Source: JBLHUT01 sp047629975 | Lineage (GTDB): Bacteria > Pseudomonadota > Alphaproteobacteria > Rhodobacterales > Rhodobacteraceae | Length of the DNA: 15,679 nucleotides | Direction of reading: 5' to 3' | Assembly: GCA_047629975.1 (NCBI GenBank) | Contig: JBLHUT010000046.1 | Location: 1 to 15,679, forward strand | Part shown: one piece after another, positions 7,069-13,541 of the stretch | Layout of the letters: the number at the start of each line of letters is the position of its first letter | How positions within the stretch are numbered: position 1 is the stretch's first letter | The notes under the pieces: generated by a model | Database searches by the model: none | What the model was told of the DNA's origin: nothing | What the model saw: the letters and a program-made list of their open reading frames with translations, nothing else | Made by a program: the position numbers and the translations under genes

Positions 7069-8433
7069 CTATGAATCAAAGACCCAAGGGGCCGTTTGCT
7101 CTGATGCACTTCTGTCGTGTGCAGGGGCGATCAGGTGCGCAAAACTGCCGCAGACGCGCCCCACGTGCAACCCCATCTCTGGCAATCGGTTGTGCATCGC
7201 GTCGCGCGCCGTAAAAAGCGGGGGGCCGTTGGCGGAAACGGTCGTGGCGTAGTGAAACTCGTGCCCGCGCCACCGGCCTGCAAAGGGGCCTGTTGTGGTT
7301 TCAAGATGCCGATACCCCAGATGCAATTTGCGCTGCGCGAAACTGGTGTGCAATTTCAACAGGCCCGCCATGGGGTGTGCCACGCCGCTCGCGTCGGTCA
7401 ACGCATCGCCAAGCACCATGTATCCGCCACATTCCCCGTAAATGTCGGTTGTCCGGGCGGCCTTGCGCAGGCTGTTCATAAACTGTGCGTTGTTGCTGAT
7501 CCGGCCTGCGTGTAACTCGGGGTACCCGCCGGGAAGGTACACAAGGTCTGCGTCTGGAACGGGTTCATCGGCAAGGGGCGAAAAGAACGACAGCCGTGCC
7601 CCTGCGCCTTGCCATTGTGACAGCAGGTGCGGGTAGCAAAAGGCAAAGGCCCGGTCACTGGCGATAGCGATATGCCCTGCCGGTGGTGGCGGGGCGGGGT
7701 AAGGGACAGGGCACGGGGTGGAGCGCAGGTGCGCGGGGGCGCGCGACCCTGCGGCATAAAGCGATTCGAGGTCGATATGGGCCTGTGCCAGATCCCCCAG
7801 CCGGTCGAGCCACAGCTCGAGGTCGGGACGCTCTTGTGCCTGCACAAGTCCCAGATGGCGCGAGGGATGTGACAGGTCGGCCTGCCGCGGAAGCGCGCCG
7901 ACGACCGGTGGCAGACCGGCCCGCTTCAACGCGTGGCGCAGCATGGCCTCGTGGCGCGGGCTGCCGACGCGGTTCAGGATGATGCCGCAGAACGAAAGGG
8001 ACGGGCGGTGGTTCACGAACCCCGCCACAAGGGCGGCCACCGATTGTGCCATTTTGCCTGCGTCGATCACCAGCAAAACCGGCAGGCCCAGAATATCGGC
8101 CAGATCGGCGGCTGATCCGTCACCTTCGGGGGGGGCGCCGTCGAAAAGCCCCATCGCGCCTTCGACGATCAGCAGGCTGTCGTACCCGGGCTGGCCTGTG
8201 GCCAATGCGCGGATCTGCCCGGGTGGCATCGCCCATGCGTCAAGATTGAGCGATGGCATGCCACAGGCGGCTTGGTGAAACTGTGGATCGATGTAGTCAG
8301 GCCCCGATTTGGCCGCACGCACAGGCATTTTTCGGGAAAACGCGCGCAGCAGGGCAAGGGTGAGCGTGGTCTTGCCACTCCCCGAGGCGGGGGCCGCAAT
8401 CACGAATCCGTGGCGCGGCGGGGTGGCTGTCAC
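7069..8433 (-). CDS. cobB: cobyrinate / hydrogenobyrinate a,c-diamide synthase
   Basis: 454 residues in the usual two-part plan. The N-terminal ATP-binding domain has a P-loop-like APASGSGKTT (14-23), KSGPDYIDP (42-50) and EGAMGLFDG (91-99). The C-terminal class I glutamine amidotransferase domain has YLPGGYPELHA (299-309), the nucleophile Cys335 in GECGGYM and a likely catalytic His433 in GSFAHLI. It uses glutamine and ATP to amidate the a and c side chains of the corrin ring in the cytosol. CobB (aerobic route, cobalt-free substrate) and CbiA (anaerobic route) cannot be separated by sequence alone; I prefer CobB from the alphaproteobacterial setting. The GTG start overlaps the cobA stop in GTGA, indicating coupled translation. 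About 10-20 residues near 228-252 form a Pro-rich linker. Confidence 0.95.
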   Translation of the reverse strand: MTATPPRHGFVIAAPASGSGKTTLTLALLRAFSRKMPVRAAKSGPDYIDPQFHQAACGMPSLNLDAWAMPPGQIRALATGQPGYDSLLIVEGAMGLFDGAPPEGDGSAADLADILGLPVLLVIDAGKMAQSVAALVAGFVNHRPSLSFCGIILNRVGSPRHEAMLRHALKRAGLPPVVGALPRQADLSHPSRHLGLVQAQERPDLELWLDRLGDLAQAHIDLESLYAAGSRAPAHLRSTPCPVPYPAPPPPAGHIAIASDRAFAFCYPHLLSQWQGAGARLSFFSPLADEPVPDADLVYLPGGYPELHAGRISNNAQFMNSLRKAARTTDIYGECGGYMVLGDALTDASGVAHPMAGLLKLHTSFAQRKLHLGYRHLETTTGPFAGRWRGHEFHYATTVSANGPPLFTARDAMHNRLPEMGLHVGRVCGSFAHLIAPAHDRSASEQTAPWVFDS

Positions 8434-9284
8434 GCGCTTTCTGCCGGGCGTCCCCGGTGAAGGGGGTCCAGGTTGCGCGGCGCGACACCGCTTGCCATCG
8501 CCTGCCAGTCAAGAGCCTGGCGCAGGGTGACGGCCTGTCCGACGCAAATGATGGCGGGGGCCTCCAGGGTCGATGCGGCAATGTCGGCCTCTGCCTGCCC
8601 AAGCGTTGTCTCTAGCACTTTCTGGGCTGATGTCGTGGCAGATGTGACGATGCCGACCGGCTCGTCTGCCCTGCGCCCGCCCTTGATCAAAGCGCGAGTG
8701 ATTGTGCCGATATGCTTCATGCCCATGTAGATCACGATGACTTGCGAGCCGCGTGCGATCGCCTCCCAGTCGAGCGATCCGGTGGCGTCTCCGGATTGGT
8801 CATGCCCGGTGACAAAGGTTACGGCCTGATTGACATCGCGGTGGGTCACCGGAATGCCGGCATAGGCCAGACCACCGATACCGGCCGTGATGCCGGGAAT
8901 GATGCGGATCGGCACACCGTGTTGCACAAGTGTCTGGGCCTCTTCGCCGCCGCGGCCGAACACGAACGGGTCGCCGCCCTTTAGCCGCACCACCCGGCGC
9001 CCGGCCCGCGCCAGATCCACAAGCCGAAGCGAGATGTCGCGTTGCAACGACGACGGTTTACCGCCGCGTTTTCCGGCATAGATATGCTCCGCCTGTGGCG
9101 CCCATTCCAGTAAGGCCTCTCCGACAAGCGCATCATAGACGACAACATCGGCCTGACGCAGGGCGTTTAGCCCGTGCAAGGTCAACAATCCCGGATCGCC
9201 CGGCCCCGCACCACAAAGCCAGACCCAGCCGGGTTGCAACACAGGCCAGCGGTCGCCGGACAAAAGAGGAAGGGTGCTGTTCAT
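8430..9284 (-). CDS. cobA: uroporphyrinogen-III C-methyltransferase (SUMT)
   Basis: 284 residues from the ATG at 9282-9284. It uses two S-adenosylmethionine molecules to methylate uroporphyrinogen III at C2 and C7, giving precorrin-2, the entry to corrin (and siroheme) synthesis. Family motifs are clear: CGAGPGDPGLLT (24-35), YDALV (50-54), VVRLKGGDPFVFGRGGEE (98-115), PGITAGIGGLAYAGIPVTHRD (130-150) and YMGM (186-189). It has no N-terminal Fe-chelatase/dehydrogenase domain, so it is the single-function CobA type and not CysG. An upstream in-frame TTG (9306-9308) would add eight residues. Neither start has a good Shine-Dalgarno sequence; ATG is preferred because the added residues do not look conserved. 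It overlaps cobB by 4 nt. Confidence 0.95.
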   Translation of the reverse strand: MNSTLPLLSGDRWPVLQPGWVWLCGAGPGDPGLLTLHGLNALRQADVVVYDALVGEALLEWAPQAEHIYAGKRGGKPSSLQRDISLRLVDLARAGRRVVRLKGGDPFVFGRGGEEAQTLVQHGVPIRIIPGITAGIGGLAYAGIPVTHRDVNQAVTFVTGHDQSGDATGSLDWEAIARGSQVIVIYMGMKHIGTITRALIKGGRRADEPVGIVTSATTSAQKVLETTLGQAEADIAASTLEAPAIICVGQAVTLRQALDWQAMASGVAPRNLDPLHRGRPAESA

Positions 9285-9538
9285 CAGGTAGCTTATGCTC
9301 AATTCCAACGCTGGCGAAAAGAGCGCGAGCGACCGTTGTACTCCAAATGCGACCTCATGTCAGGGATAGGACGATGTGTGGTTGCAATTCTGGCCCGATC
9401 GGCTGCCCGAAAGTCCCGCGCCGCCGTGGCGGCGCCGGGCCCAACCGAACACGCCAAAGGCGGAATTCGGGCGGGAGCCCGCCCCTTGTTGGCAGTCAGG
9501 GTCTTTCGCTTGCCAGTGCTGCTCTTTATGCTGAGGGC
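9285..9538. promoter_or_regulatory. divergent cobA/cbiD intergenic region with several perfect hairpins
   Basis: This 254-bp space must hold the promoters of both corrin units. Visible inverted repeats are GCGCCGCC (9418-9425) with GGCGGCGC (9428-9435), flanked by CCC and GGG; CGCC with GGCG around AAA (9452-9462); GGGCGGG (9469-9475) with CCCGCCC (9478-9484); and GGCA (9491-9494) with TGCC (9511-9514) enclosing AGTCAGG (9494-9500). AGTCAGG resembles the start of the B12 box of cobalamin riboswitches, but the rest of the box and the core elements are not clear. I therefore call it a structured regulatory region and not a riboswitch. The only Shine-Dalgarno-like element for cbiD, GAGGG, ends 1 nt before its ATG, which is unusually close. 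Confidence 0.5.
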
Positions 9539-10600
9539 ATGAACCGTAAACCAGACATCGAATTGCGCCGCGGCTGGACGACCGGGGCTTGTGCCACGGC
9601 GGCGGTAAAGTCGGCTCTGTCAAAGCTGTGGACTGGTGCGTTTGTCGATCCTGTGTCGATCACATTGCCGCGCGGCGAGCAGCCTGTTTTTCCGCTTGCC
9701 CACAGTGCGTCTGGTCATGATTGGGCCGAGGCGGGCATCACAAAAGATGCCGGCGACGATCCCGATGTCACCCATGGCTGTCTTGTGATTGCCAGGGTGA
9801 TGCAGGGGGCGGCTGGCACCGGCGTCGTATTTCATGCCGGAGCGGGCGTCGGCATCGTCACGCGACCGGGCCTTCCTGTCGCTGTTGGCGAGCCGGCTGT
9901 CAATCCTGTGCCGCGTGCGATGATGGTGCACGAAGTGACCGAACTGGCCTTGCGGCACGGGTATGCGGGGGATGTCGTGATCACATTGTCGATCCCCGGT
10001 GGCGATATTCTTGCGGCAAAGACATGGAACCCGCGTTTGGGCATAGCGGGCGGTCTTTCGGTTCTGGGAACGACGGGTATTGTTCGTCCGTTCAGCTGTG
10101 CGGCATGGATTGCTTCCATCCACCGTGGCATTGATGTGGCCCGCGCGGATGGTTTGCGCCATGTCGGGGGCTGCACAGGAGCCACCTCTGAGCGCGTCGT
10201 ACAGACCCTTTACGGTTTGCCGGACCACGCGATGCTGGATATGGGCGATTTTGCGGGAGGGCTTTTGAAGTATCTTGCCCGCCATCCGGTGGATCACATT
10301 ACCATCGGTGGGGGCATCGGCAAAATGACCAAGCTTTCGCAAGGGGCGCGTGATTTGCATTCGGGGCGCAGTCAGGTGGATCTTCAAGCGCTTGCCAAAC
10401 GTGTGGCGCGCCCTGAACTGGCACAGATGAATACCGCGCTCGAGGCCGTGACCGTGGGGGGGGCACGTGTTGCCGAGGCGGTGGCGACGGATGCGCTTGG
10501 CGTCATTTCCACTATTCTCGGGGCGGCCCCTATCACGGTTGATGTGGTGATTATCGACCGCGCCGGCGTCATCCTCGCCAGATCCGGCACCCCGCCGTGA
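9539..10600 (+). CDS. cbiD: cobalt-precorrin-5B C1-methyltransferase
   Basis: 353 residues, the usual CbiD length. It methylates C1 of the contracted corrin ring using S-adenosylmethionine. The family signature RRGWTTGACATAA is at 10-22. Further conserved blocks are NPVPRAMM (122-129), SIPGGDILAAKTWNPRLGI (151-169), the central GLSVLGTTGIVRPFS (172-186) and ITIGGGIGKMTKLSQG (255-269). The frame is open far upstream, but the family N-terminus begins at this ATG. In the classical aerobic route this methylation is done by CobF, so finding CbiD here is of interest. It is divergent from cobA. Its stop overlaps the GTG start of cobK (GTGA). Confidence 0.95.
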   Translation: MNRKPDIELRRGWTTGACATAAVKSALSKLWTGAFVDPVSITLPRGEQPVFPLAHSASGHDWAEAGITKDAGDDPDVTHGCLVIARVMQGAAGTGVVFHAGAGVGIVTRPGLPVAVGEPAVNPVPRAMMVHEVTELALRHGYAGDVVITLSIPGGDILAAKTWNPRLGIAGGLSVLGTTGIVRPFSCAAWIASIHRGIDVARADGLRHVGGCTGATSERVVQTLYGLPDHAMLDMGDFAGGLLKYLARHPVDHITIGGGIGKMTKLSQGARDLHSGRSQVDLQALAKRVARPELAQMNTALEAVTVGGARVAEAVATDALGVISTILGAAPITVDVVIIDRAGVILARSGTPP

Positions 10601-11331
10601 AGGTGCTTGTGCTTGCCGGTTCCGGCGAGGCCCGCGTGCTGGTGACAAAGCTTGCGCAAGATCCTCGCCACCGGGTCACCGCGTCACTTGCCGGTGCCAC
10701 CCGGGAGCCTGTGGCCTTGCCGGTTGCGACCCGCCGGGGCGGCTTTGGGTCGGCACAAGGGTTTGCCGACTACTTGCGCGCGCAAGACATCGACGCGGTG
10801 ATTGATGCAACGCACCCTTTTGCCCACCGGATGACCGTTCGTTCCTTTCAGGTCGCGGCGCAGTCGGGTGTTCCGTATCTTTTGCTGTTGCGCCCTGCGT
10901 GGACGCCGCAAGCAGGCGACCATTGGCGCCTTGTCGACACCGAAGCCGACGTGGCGGCGCTGGTTCCTGACGGCAGCACGGTGTTTCTTGCGACAGGGCG
11001 CCAGACCCTTCAGGAATTTTCCAATCTCTCCGGCTGTCAGGTCATTTGTCGGCAGATTGACGCAGCCGAAGCGCCGTTTCCCTTTTCGGGGGGGCGTTTT
11101 CTGATCGGGCGACCGCCCTTTTCGATGCAGGACGAACAAGATCTTTTCAAGCGGTTGGGCGTTGATTGGCTGGTTGTTAAAAATGCCGGCGGTGCCGCCA
11201 GCCGGACAAAGCTTGAGGCCGCTCGCGCTCTTGGCTTGCGCGTGGCGATGATCCGGCGGCCGGACTATTCCGGTATTCCACAGGTGCCGGATGTCGACGG
11301 CGCGGTGGCTTGGCTGGAGGGGCTGGCGTGA
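10597..11331 (+). CDS. cobK: precorrin-6A reductase
   Basis: 244 residues. It reduces precorrin-6A to precorrin-6B (dihydro form) with NADPH in corrin synthesis. Typical features are the N-terminal VLVLAGSGEAR (3-13), DATHPFA (70-76) followed by the RSF helix, FLATGRQTL (130-138), FLIGRPPFS (168-176) and the C-terminal VKNAGGAASRTKLEAA (194-209). The GTG start overlaps the cbiD stop and the TGA stop overlaps the next GTG start, so it lies in the middle of a tightly coupled operon. The anaerobic homologue CbiJ is the alternative name; the two are not separable by eye. Confidence 0.94.
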   Translation: MKVLVLAGSGEARVLVTKLAQDPRHRVTASLAGATREPVALPVATRRGGFGSAQGFADYLRAQDIDAVIDATHPFAHRMTVRSFQVAAQSGVPYLLLLRPAWTPQAGDHWRLVDTEADVAALVPDGSTVFLATGRQTLQEFSNLSGCQVICRQIDAAEAPFPFSGGRFLIGRPPFSMQDEQDLFKRLGVDWLVVKNAGGAASRTKLEAARALGLRVAMIRRPDYSGIPQVPDVDGAVAWLEGLA

Positions 11332-11987
11332 CGGAAATTGTGACGCCGCGCGCAATCGAACGGGGCCGGATTATCACCGGGCCGGATTGTGTGGCCGAAG
11401 GGACCGCGTGGCTGGCGCAGATCGAGCCGCGCTTTGCGCAAGCGCTGGCGCAAACGGGCCAGCCGCCCTTGCGATTGCGCGGCGATGGTTTCGAAGCACT
11501 TTTTCAGGCGATTGTCAGCCAACAGGTCTCGGTTGCCTCGGCGACCGCAATCTGGAGCAGGGTGGAGCAGGCAGGTCTGGCACAGGCCAGCGCAGTGGCC
11601 CAGGCCAGTGATGCCGATTTGCAGGGCTGCGGATTGAGCCGGCCCAAGGTGCGGTATGCCCGTGCGCTGGCGGAGGCGCAGATCGACTATGCCGCGCTGC
11701 GCGATGTGCCGGATGCAAAGGTTATTGCGCGGTTGACGGCGGTGTGCGGGATCGGGCCGTGGACGGCGCAGATCTATGCCATGTTCGCCCTTGGACGGGC
11801 CGATGTGTTTGCACCCGGTGATCTTGCATTGCAAGAGGGGGTCCGGATGCTGTGGATGTTGGATGCGCGGCCCAAGGACGCTGAAATGCATAGATTGGCG
11901 CGCCGGTGGTCACCGTGGAGATCGGTTGCAGCCCGCCTGTTATGGGCCTATTTTAAAAGTGAAAAAGACCGGGAAGGACTATTATGA
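11328..11987 (+). CDS. DNA-3-methyladenine glycosylase II, HhH-GPD family (AlkA-like)
   Basis: 219 residues. It should remove alkylated purines from DNA and start base-excision repair. The N-terminal part has FEALFQAIVSQQVSVASA (55-72), the usual helical opening of the HhH-GPD fold. The helix-hairpin-helix is LTAVCGIGPWTA (136-147), and the catalytic aspartate is Asp165 in FAPGDLALQ. The Trp-rich C-terminus RRWSPWRSVAARLLW (192-206) matches the family. No Fe-S Cys cluster follows, so it is not a MutY/Nth type. It is shorter than E. coli AlkA because the extra N-terminal domain is missing, as in many bacterial and yeast Mag1-like forms. The GTG start at 11328 has GGAGG 8 nt upstream and overlaps the cobK stop. 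The stop overlaps the next gene in ATGA. Confidence 0.93.
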   Translation: MTEIVTPRAIERGRIITGPDCVAEGTAWLAQIEPRFAQALAQTGQPPLRLRGDGFEALFQAIVSQQVSVASATAIWSRVEQAGLAQASAVAQASDADLQGCGLSRPKVRYARALAEAQIDYAALRDVPDAKVIARLTAVCGIGPWTAQIYAMFALGRADVFAPGDLALQEGVRMLWMLDARPKDAEMHRLARRWSPWRSVAARLLWAYFKSEKDREGLL

Positions 11988-12655
11988 CCAGAGAATTGAA
12001 CGCAGGTCGCAAGGCTGCGAAATCGGGCCACGCGACATCTGCTGTTATCTTTTTACATGGCTATGGCTCGGACGGTGCGGATCTTTTGGGGCTGGCCGAT
12101 CCGTTGTCGCAACACATGCCTGACACGGTATTTCTGGCCCCCGACGCGCCCGAGCCGTGTGTGAACAACCCTATGGGCTTTCAGTGGTTTCCCATTCCGC
12201 GCATGGACGGATCGACCGAGCAGGCTGCTGCCGAGGGTCTTGCGCGGGCAGTCGAAGATCTGAACGCCTATCTGGACGGTGTGATGCACGACGAGGGGCT
12301 GTCGGCGGACCGGTTGGTGCTTGTGGGCTTTTCCCAAGGCACGATGATGAGCCTGCACGTGGCGCCGCGCCGCGAAACTGCTCTTGCGGGGGTTGTCGGC
12401 TTTTCGGGGCGGCTTTTGACTCCTGAAAAACTGGCGCCCGAAGTGACGGCCAAGCCTCCGGTGATGTTGCTGCACGGCGACCGCGATGACGTGGTGCCGT
12501 TCGAGAGCTTGCAAGAGGCCGCTGATGCGTTGGTGGCCGAAGATTTCGATGTCTACACCCACGTCATGCAGGGAACAGCGCACGGGATATCGCCGGACGG
12601 GCTGCAACAGGCCTATGGTTTCATGTCAGAGGTGCTTGGGGTGCGTAAACGCTAG
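11984..12655 (+). CDS. alpha/beta-hydrolase carboxylesterase (phospholipase/carboxylesterase family)
   Basis: 223 residues, the standard size for the small carboxylesterase / acyl-protein thioesterase family. The oxyanion region is FLHGYGSDGADL (23-34). The nucleophile is Ser117 in GFSQG, and the rest of the triad is Asp168 in HGDRDDVVP and His200 in GTAHGIS. QWFPI (67-71) is typical of the family. It is predicted to be cytosolic, since no signal peptide is seen, and to hydrolyse small esters. The true substrate is unknown. The ATG overlaps the stop of the glycosylase gene, making it the last gene of the cbiD-cobK-glycosylase-esterase run. Confidence 0.93.
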   Translation: MTRELNAGRKAAKSGHATSAVIFLHGYGSDGADLLGLADPLSQHMPDTVFLAPDAPEPCVNNPMGFQWFPIPRMDGSTEQAAAEGLARAVEDLNAYLDGVMHDEGLSADRLVLVGFSQGTMMSLHVAPRRETALAGVVGFSGRLLTPEKLAPEVTAKPPVMLLHGDRDDVVPFESLQEAADALVAEDFDVYTHVMQGTAHGISPDGLQQAYGFMSEVLGVRKR

Positions 12656-12724
12656 GCAGAACCTTTGCGGTTTGTCACATATCCGTTAACTCTTGCCATT
12701 GTGCTGTGTCCTGTGAAGGTGGGC

Positions 12725-12738
12725 AGCCTCAAGAGGCT
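12725..12738. terminator. small hairpin after the esterase gene
   Basis: AGCCTC (12725-12730) and GAGGCT (12733-12738) form a perfect 6-bp inverted repeat around AA, 69 nt after the esterase stop. No T tract follows. It may help end the forward operon. Confidence 0.3.
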
Positions 12739-12765
12739 TGCTCGATTGTCAACGCCATATATAGT
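12738..12765 (+). promoter_or_regulatory. putative promoter of the HNH gene
   Basis: TTGCTC (12738-12743) and TATAGT (12760-12765) are separated by 16 bp. The -10 box matches the consensus at 5 of 6 positions; the -35 box matches only TTG. The start of transcription would fall near 12772, where an in-frame ATG also lies. Confidence 0.4.
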
Positions 12766-12834
12766 TAACTCATGTCCGGGCAGGCTGATCCTGTCCGAAA
12801 CCGATGTACCGGTGGTGTAATTGGAGAGTGTGAC

Positions 12835-13419
12835 ATGGACGGCGAGTTTAGAACGGCATTCGTGCATGACCCCAAGGGGCTGCGGTTTAATCCGGCCCTT
12901 GTGCTGAACGCGGATTATCGGCCTTTGTCCTACTACCCGCTGTCGCTTTGGCCGTGGCAAGAGGCGGTAAAGGCGGCATGGCTTGATCGTGTGACGATCC
13001 TTGCGGAATACGACGAGGTGGTGCGCAGCCCGTCCACACAGATCCGCATTCCTTCGGTCGTGGTGCTCAAGGATTACGTGAAACCGCAAAAAAAGGTGGC
13101 ATTCACGCGTTTCAACCTGTTTTTGCGTGACGAGTTCTGTTGCCAGTATTGTGGGGCGAAGGGCGATTTGACCTTTGATCATGTGGTGCCGCGGGCGCGG
13201 GGCGGTGTGACCAGTTGGGAGAATGTGGTCGCGGCCTGTTCAAGCTGCAATCTGCGCAAGGGCTCGCGTAGCTTGCGCGAGTCGGGGCTTTCGCTAAACC
13301 GTGCGCCACGCCGCCCTGCGGCCGAAGACCTGCGCAACAGGGGGCGTCGTTTCCCACCGAATTTTCTGCACGAGAGCTGGCTCGATTTTCTGTACTGGGA
13401 TGCCGAGCTGGACGCCTGA
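12835..13419 (+). CDS. HNH endonuclease domain protein
   Basis: 194 residues. The N-terminal third has ALVLNADYRPLSYYPLSLW (21-39), a block typical of a widespread group of small HNH proteins. The HNH/beta-beta-alpha-metal domain follows: the zinc pair Cys103-Cys106 (CQYCG), then DHVVPRARGG (115-124, Asp115 and His116), Asn130, and the second zinc pair Cys135-Cys138 with Asn139 and Lys142 (CSSCNLRK). The active-site pattern is therefore intact. Its cellular target is unknown. It stands alone, with no methylase or immunity gene beside it, so a restriction or toxin role is not supported. The start at 12835 has GGAGAG (12823-12828) 6 nt upstream. An ATG at 12772 is an alternative that would add 21 unconserved-looking residues. 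Confidence 0.92.
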   Translation: MDGEFRTAFVHDPKGLRFNPALVLNADYRPLSYYPLSLWPWQEAVKAAWLDRVTILAEYDEVVRSPSTQIRIPSVVVLKDYVKPQKKVAFTRFNLFLRDEFCCQYCGAKGDLTFDHVVPRARGGVTSWENVVAACSSCNLRKGSRSLRESGLSLNRAPRRPAAEDLRNRGRRFPPNFLHESWLDFLYWDAELDA

Positions 13420-13456
13420 GTGCAGGGCTGCACAAAGTAAACGCTCCAGAAAAAAA

Positions 13457-13479
13457 GCGCCGGTTGAAACAACCGGCGC
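13457..13479. terminator. bidirectional intrinsic terminator between HNH gene and glnA
   Basis: A perfect 10-bp stem, GCGCCGGTTG (13457-13466) and CAACCGGCGC (13470-13479), closes on AAA. It is followed by CTTTCTTT on the plus strand and, on the minus strand, by a run of seven T. It serves the convergent HNH gene and glnA, and is stronger in the glnA direction because of the uninterrupted T run. Confidence 0.93.
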
Positions 13480-13510
13480 CTTTCTTTGTGTCTGCAATGC
13501 CGAGGGGGAT

Positions 13511-13533
13511 GGCGGACGATGAAATCGCCCGCC
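13511..13533 (-). terminator. second hairpin just after glnA
   Basis: In minus-strand RNA, positions 13533-13524 and 13520-13511 form a 10-bp stem with one G-U pair and a 3-nt loop, 8 nt after the glnA stop. On the plus strand the same position would be an A-C mismatch, so the structure fits glnA mRNA better. No T tract follows. It may protect the mRNA 3' end or assist termination. Confidence 0.4.
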
Positions 13534-13541
13534 GGTCTTTA

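Larger units (their letters stand above)
12685..12771. repeat. GTTAACTC direct repeat upstream of the HNH gene
   Basis: GTTAACTC occurs at 12685-12692 and 12764-12771, 79 bp apart. The second copy overlaps the putative -10 box of the HNH gene promoter. The GTTAAC core is palindromic. This could be a pair of operator half-sites, or chance. Confidence 0.35.

Noticed and set aside
9360..9520. Canonical cobalamin riboswitch upstream of cbiD or cobA
   Set aside because: Only fragments such as AGTCAGG and GGCTGCCC are seen; the full B12 box and the ordered core are not, so I did not annotate it as a riboswitch.
8930..9538. Long upstream extension of the cbiD frame
   Set aside because: It runs antisense through cobA, is Arg/Pro-rich, and the CbiD N-terminal signature begins just after 9539.
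9620..10648. 342-codon minus-strand frame opposite cbiD
   Set aside because: Shadow of cbiD codon bias with no domain features.
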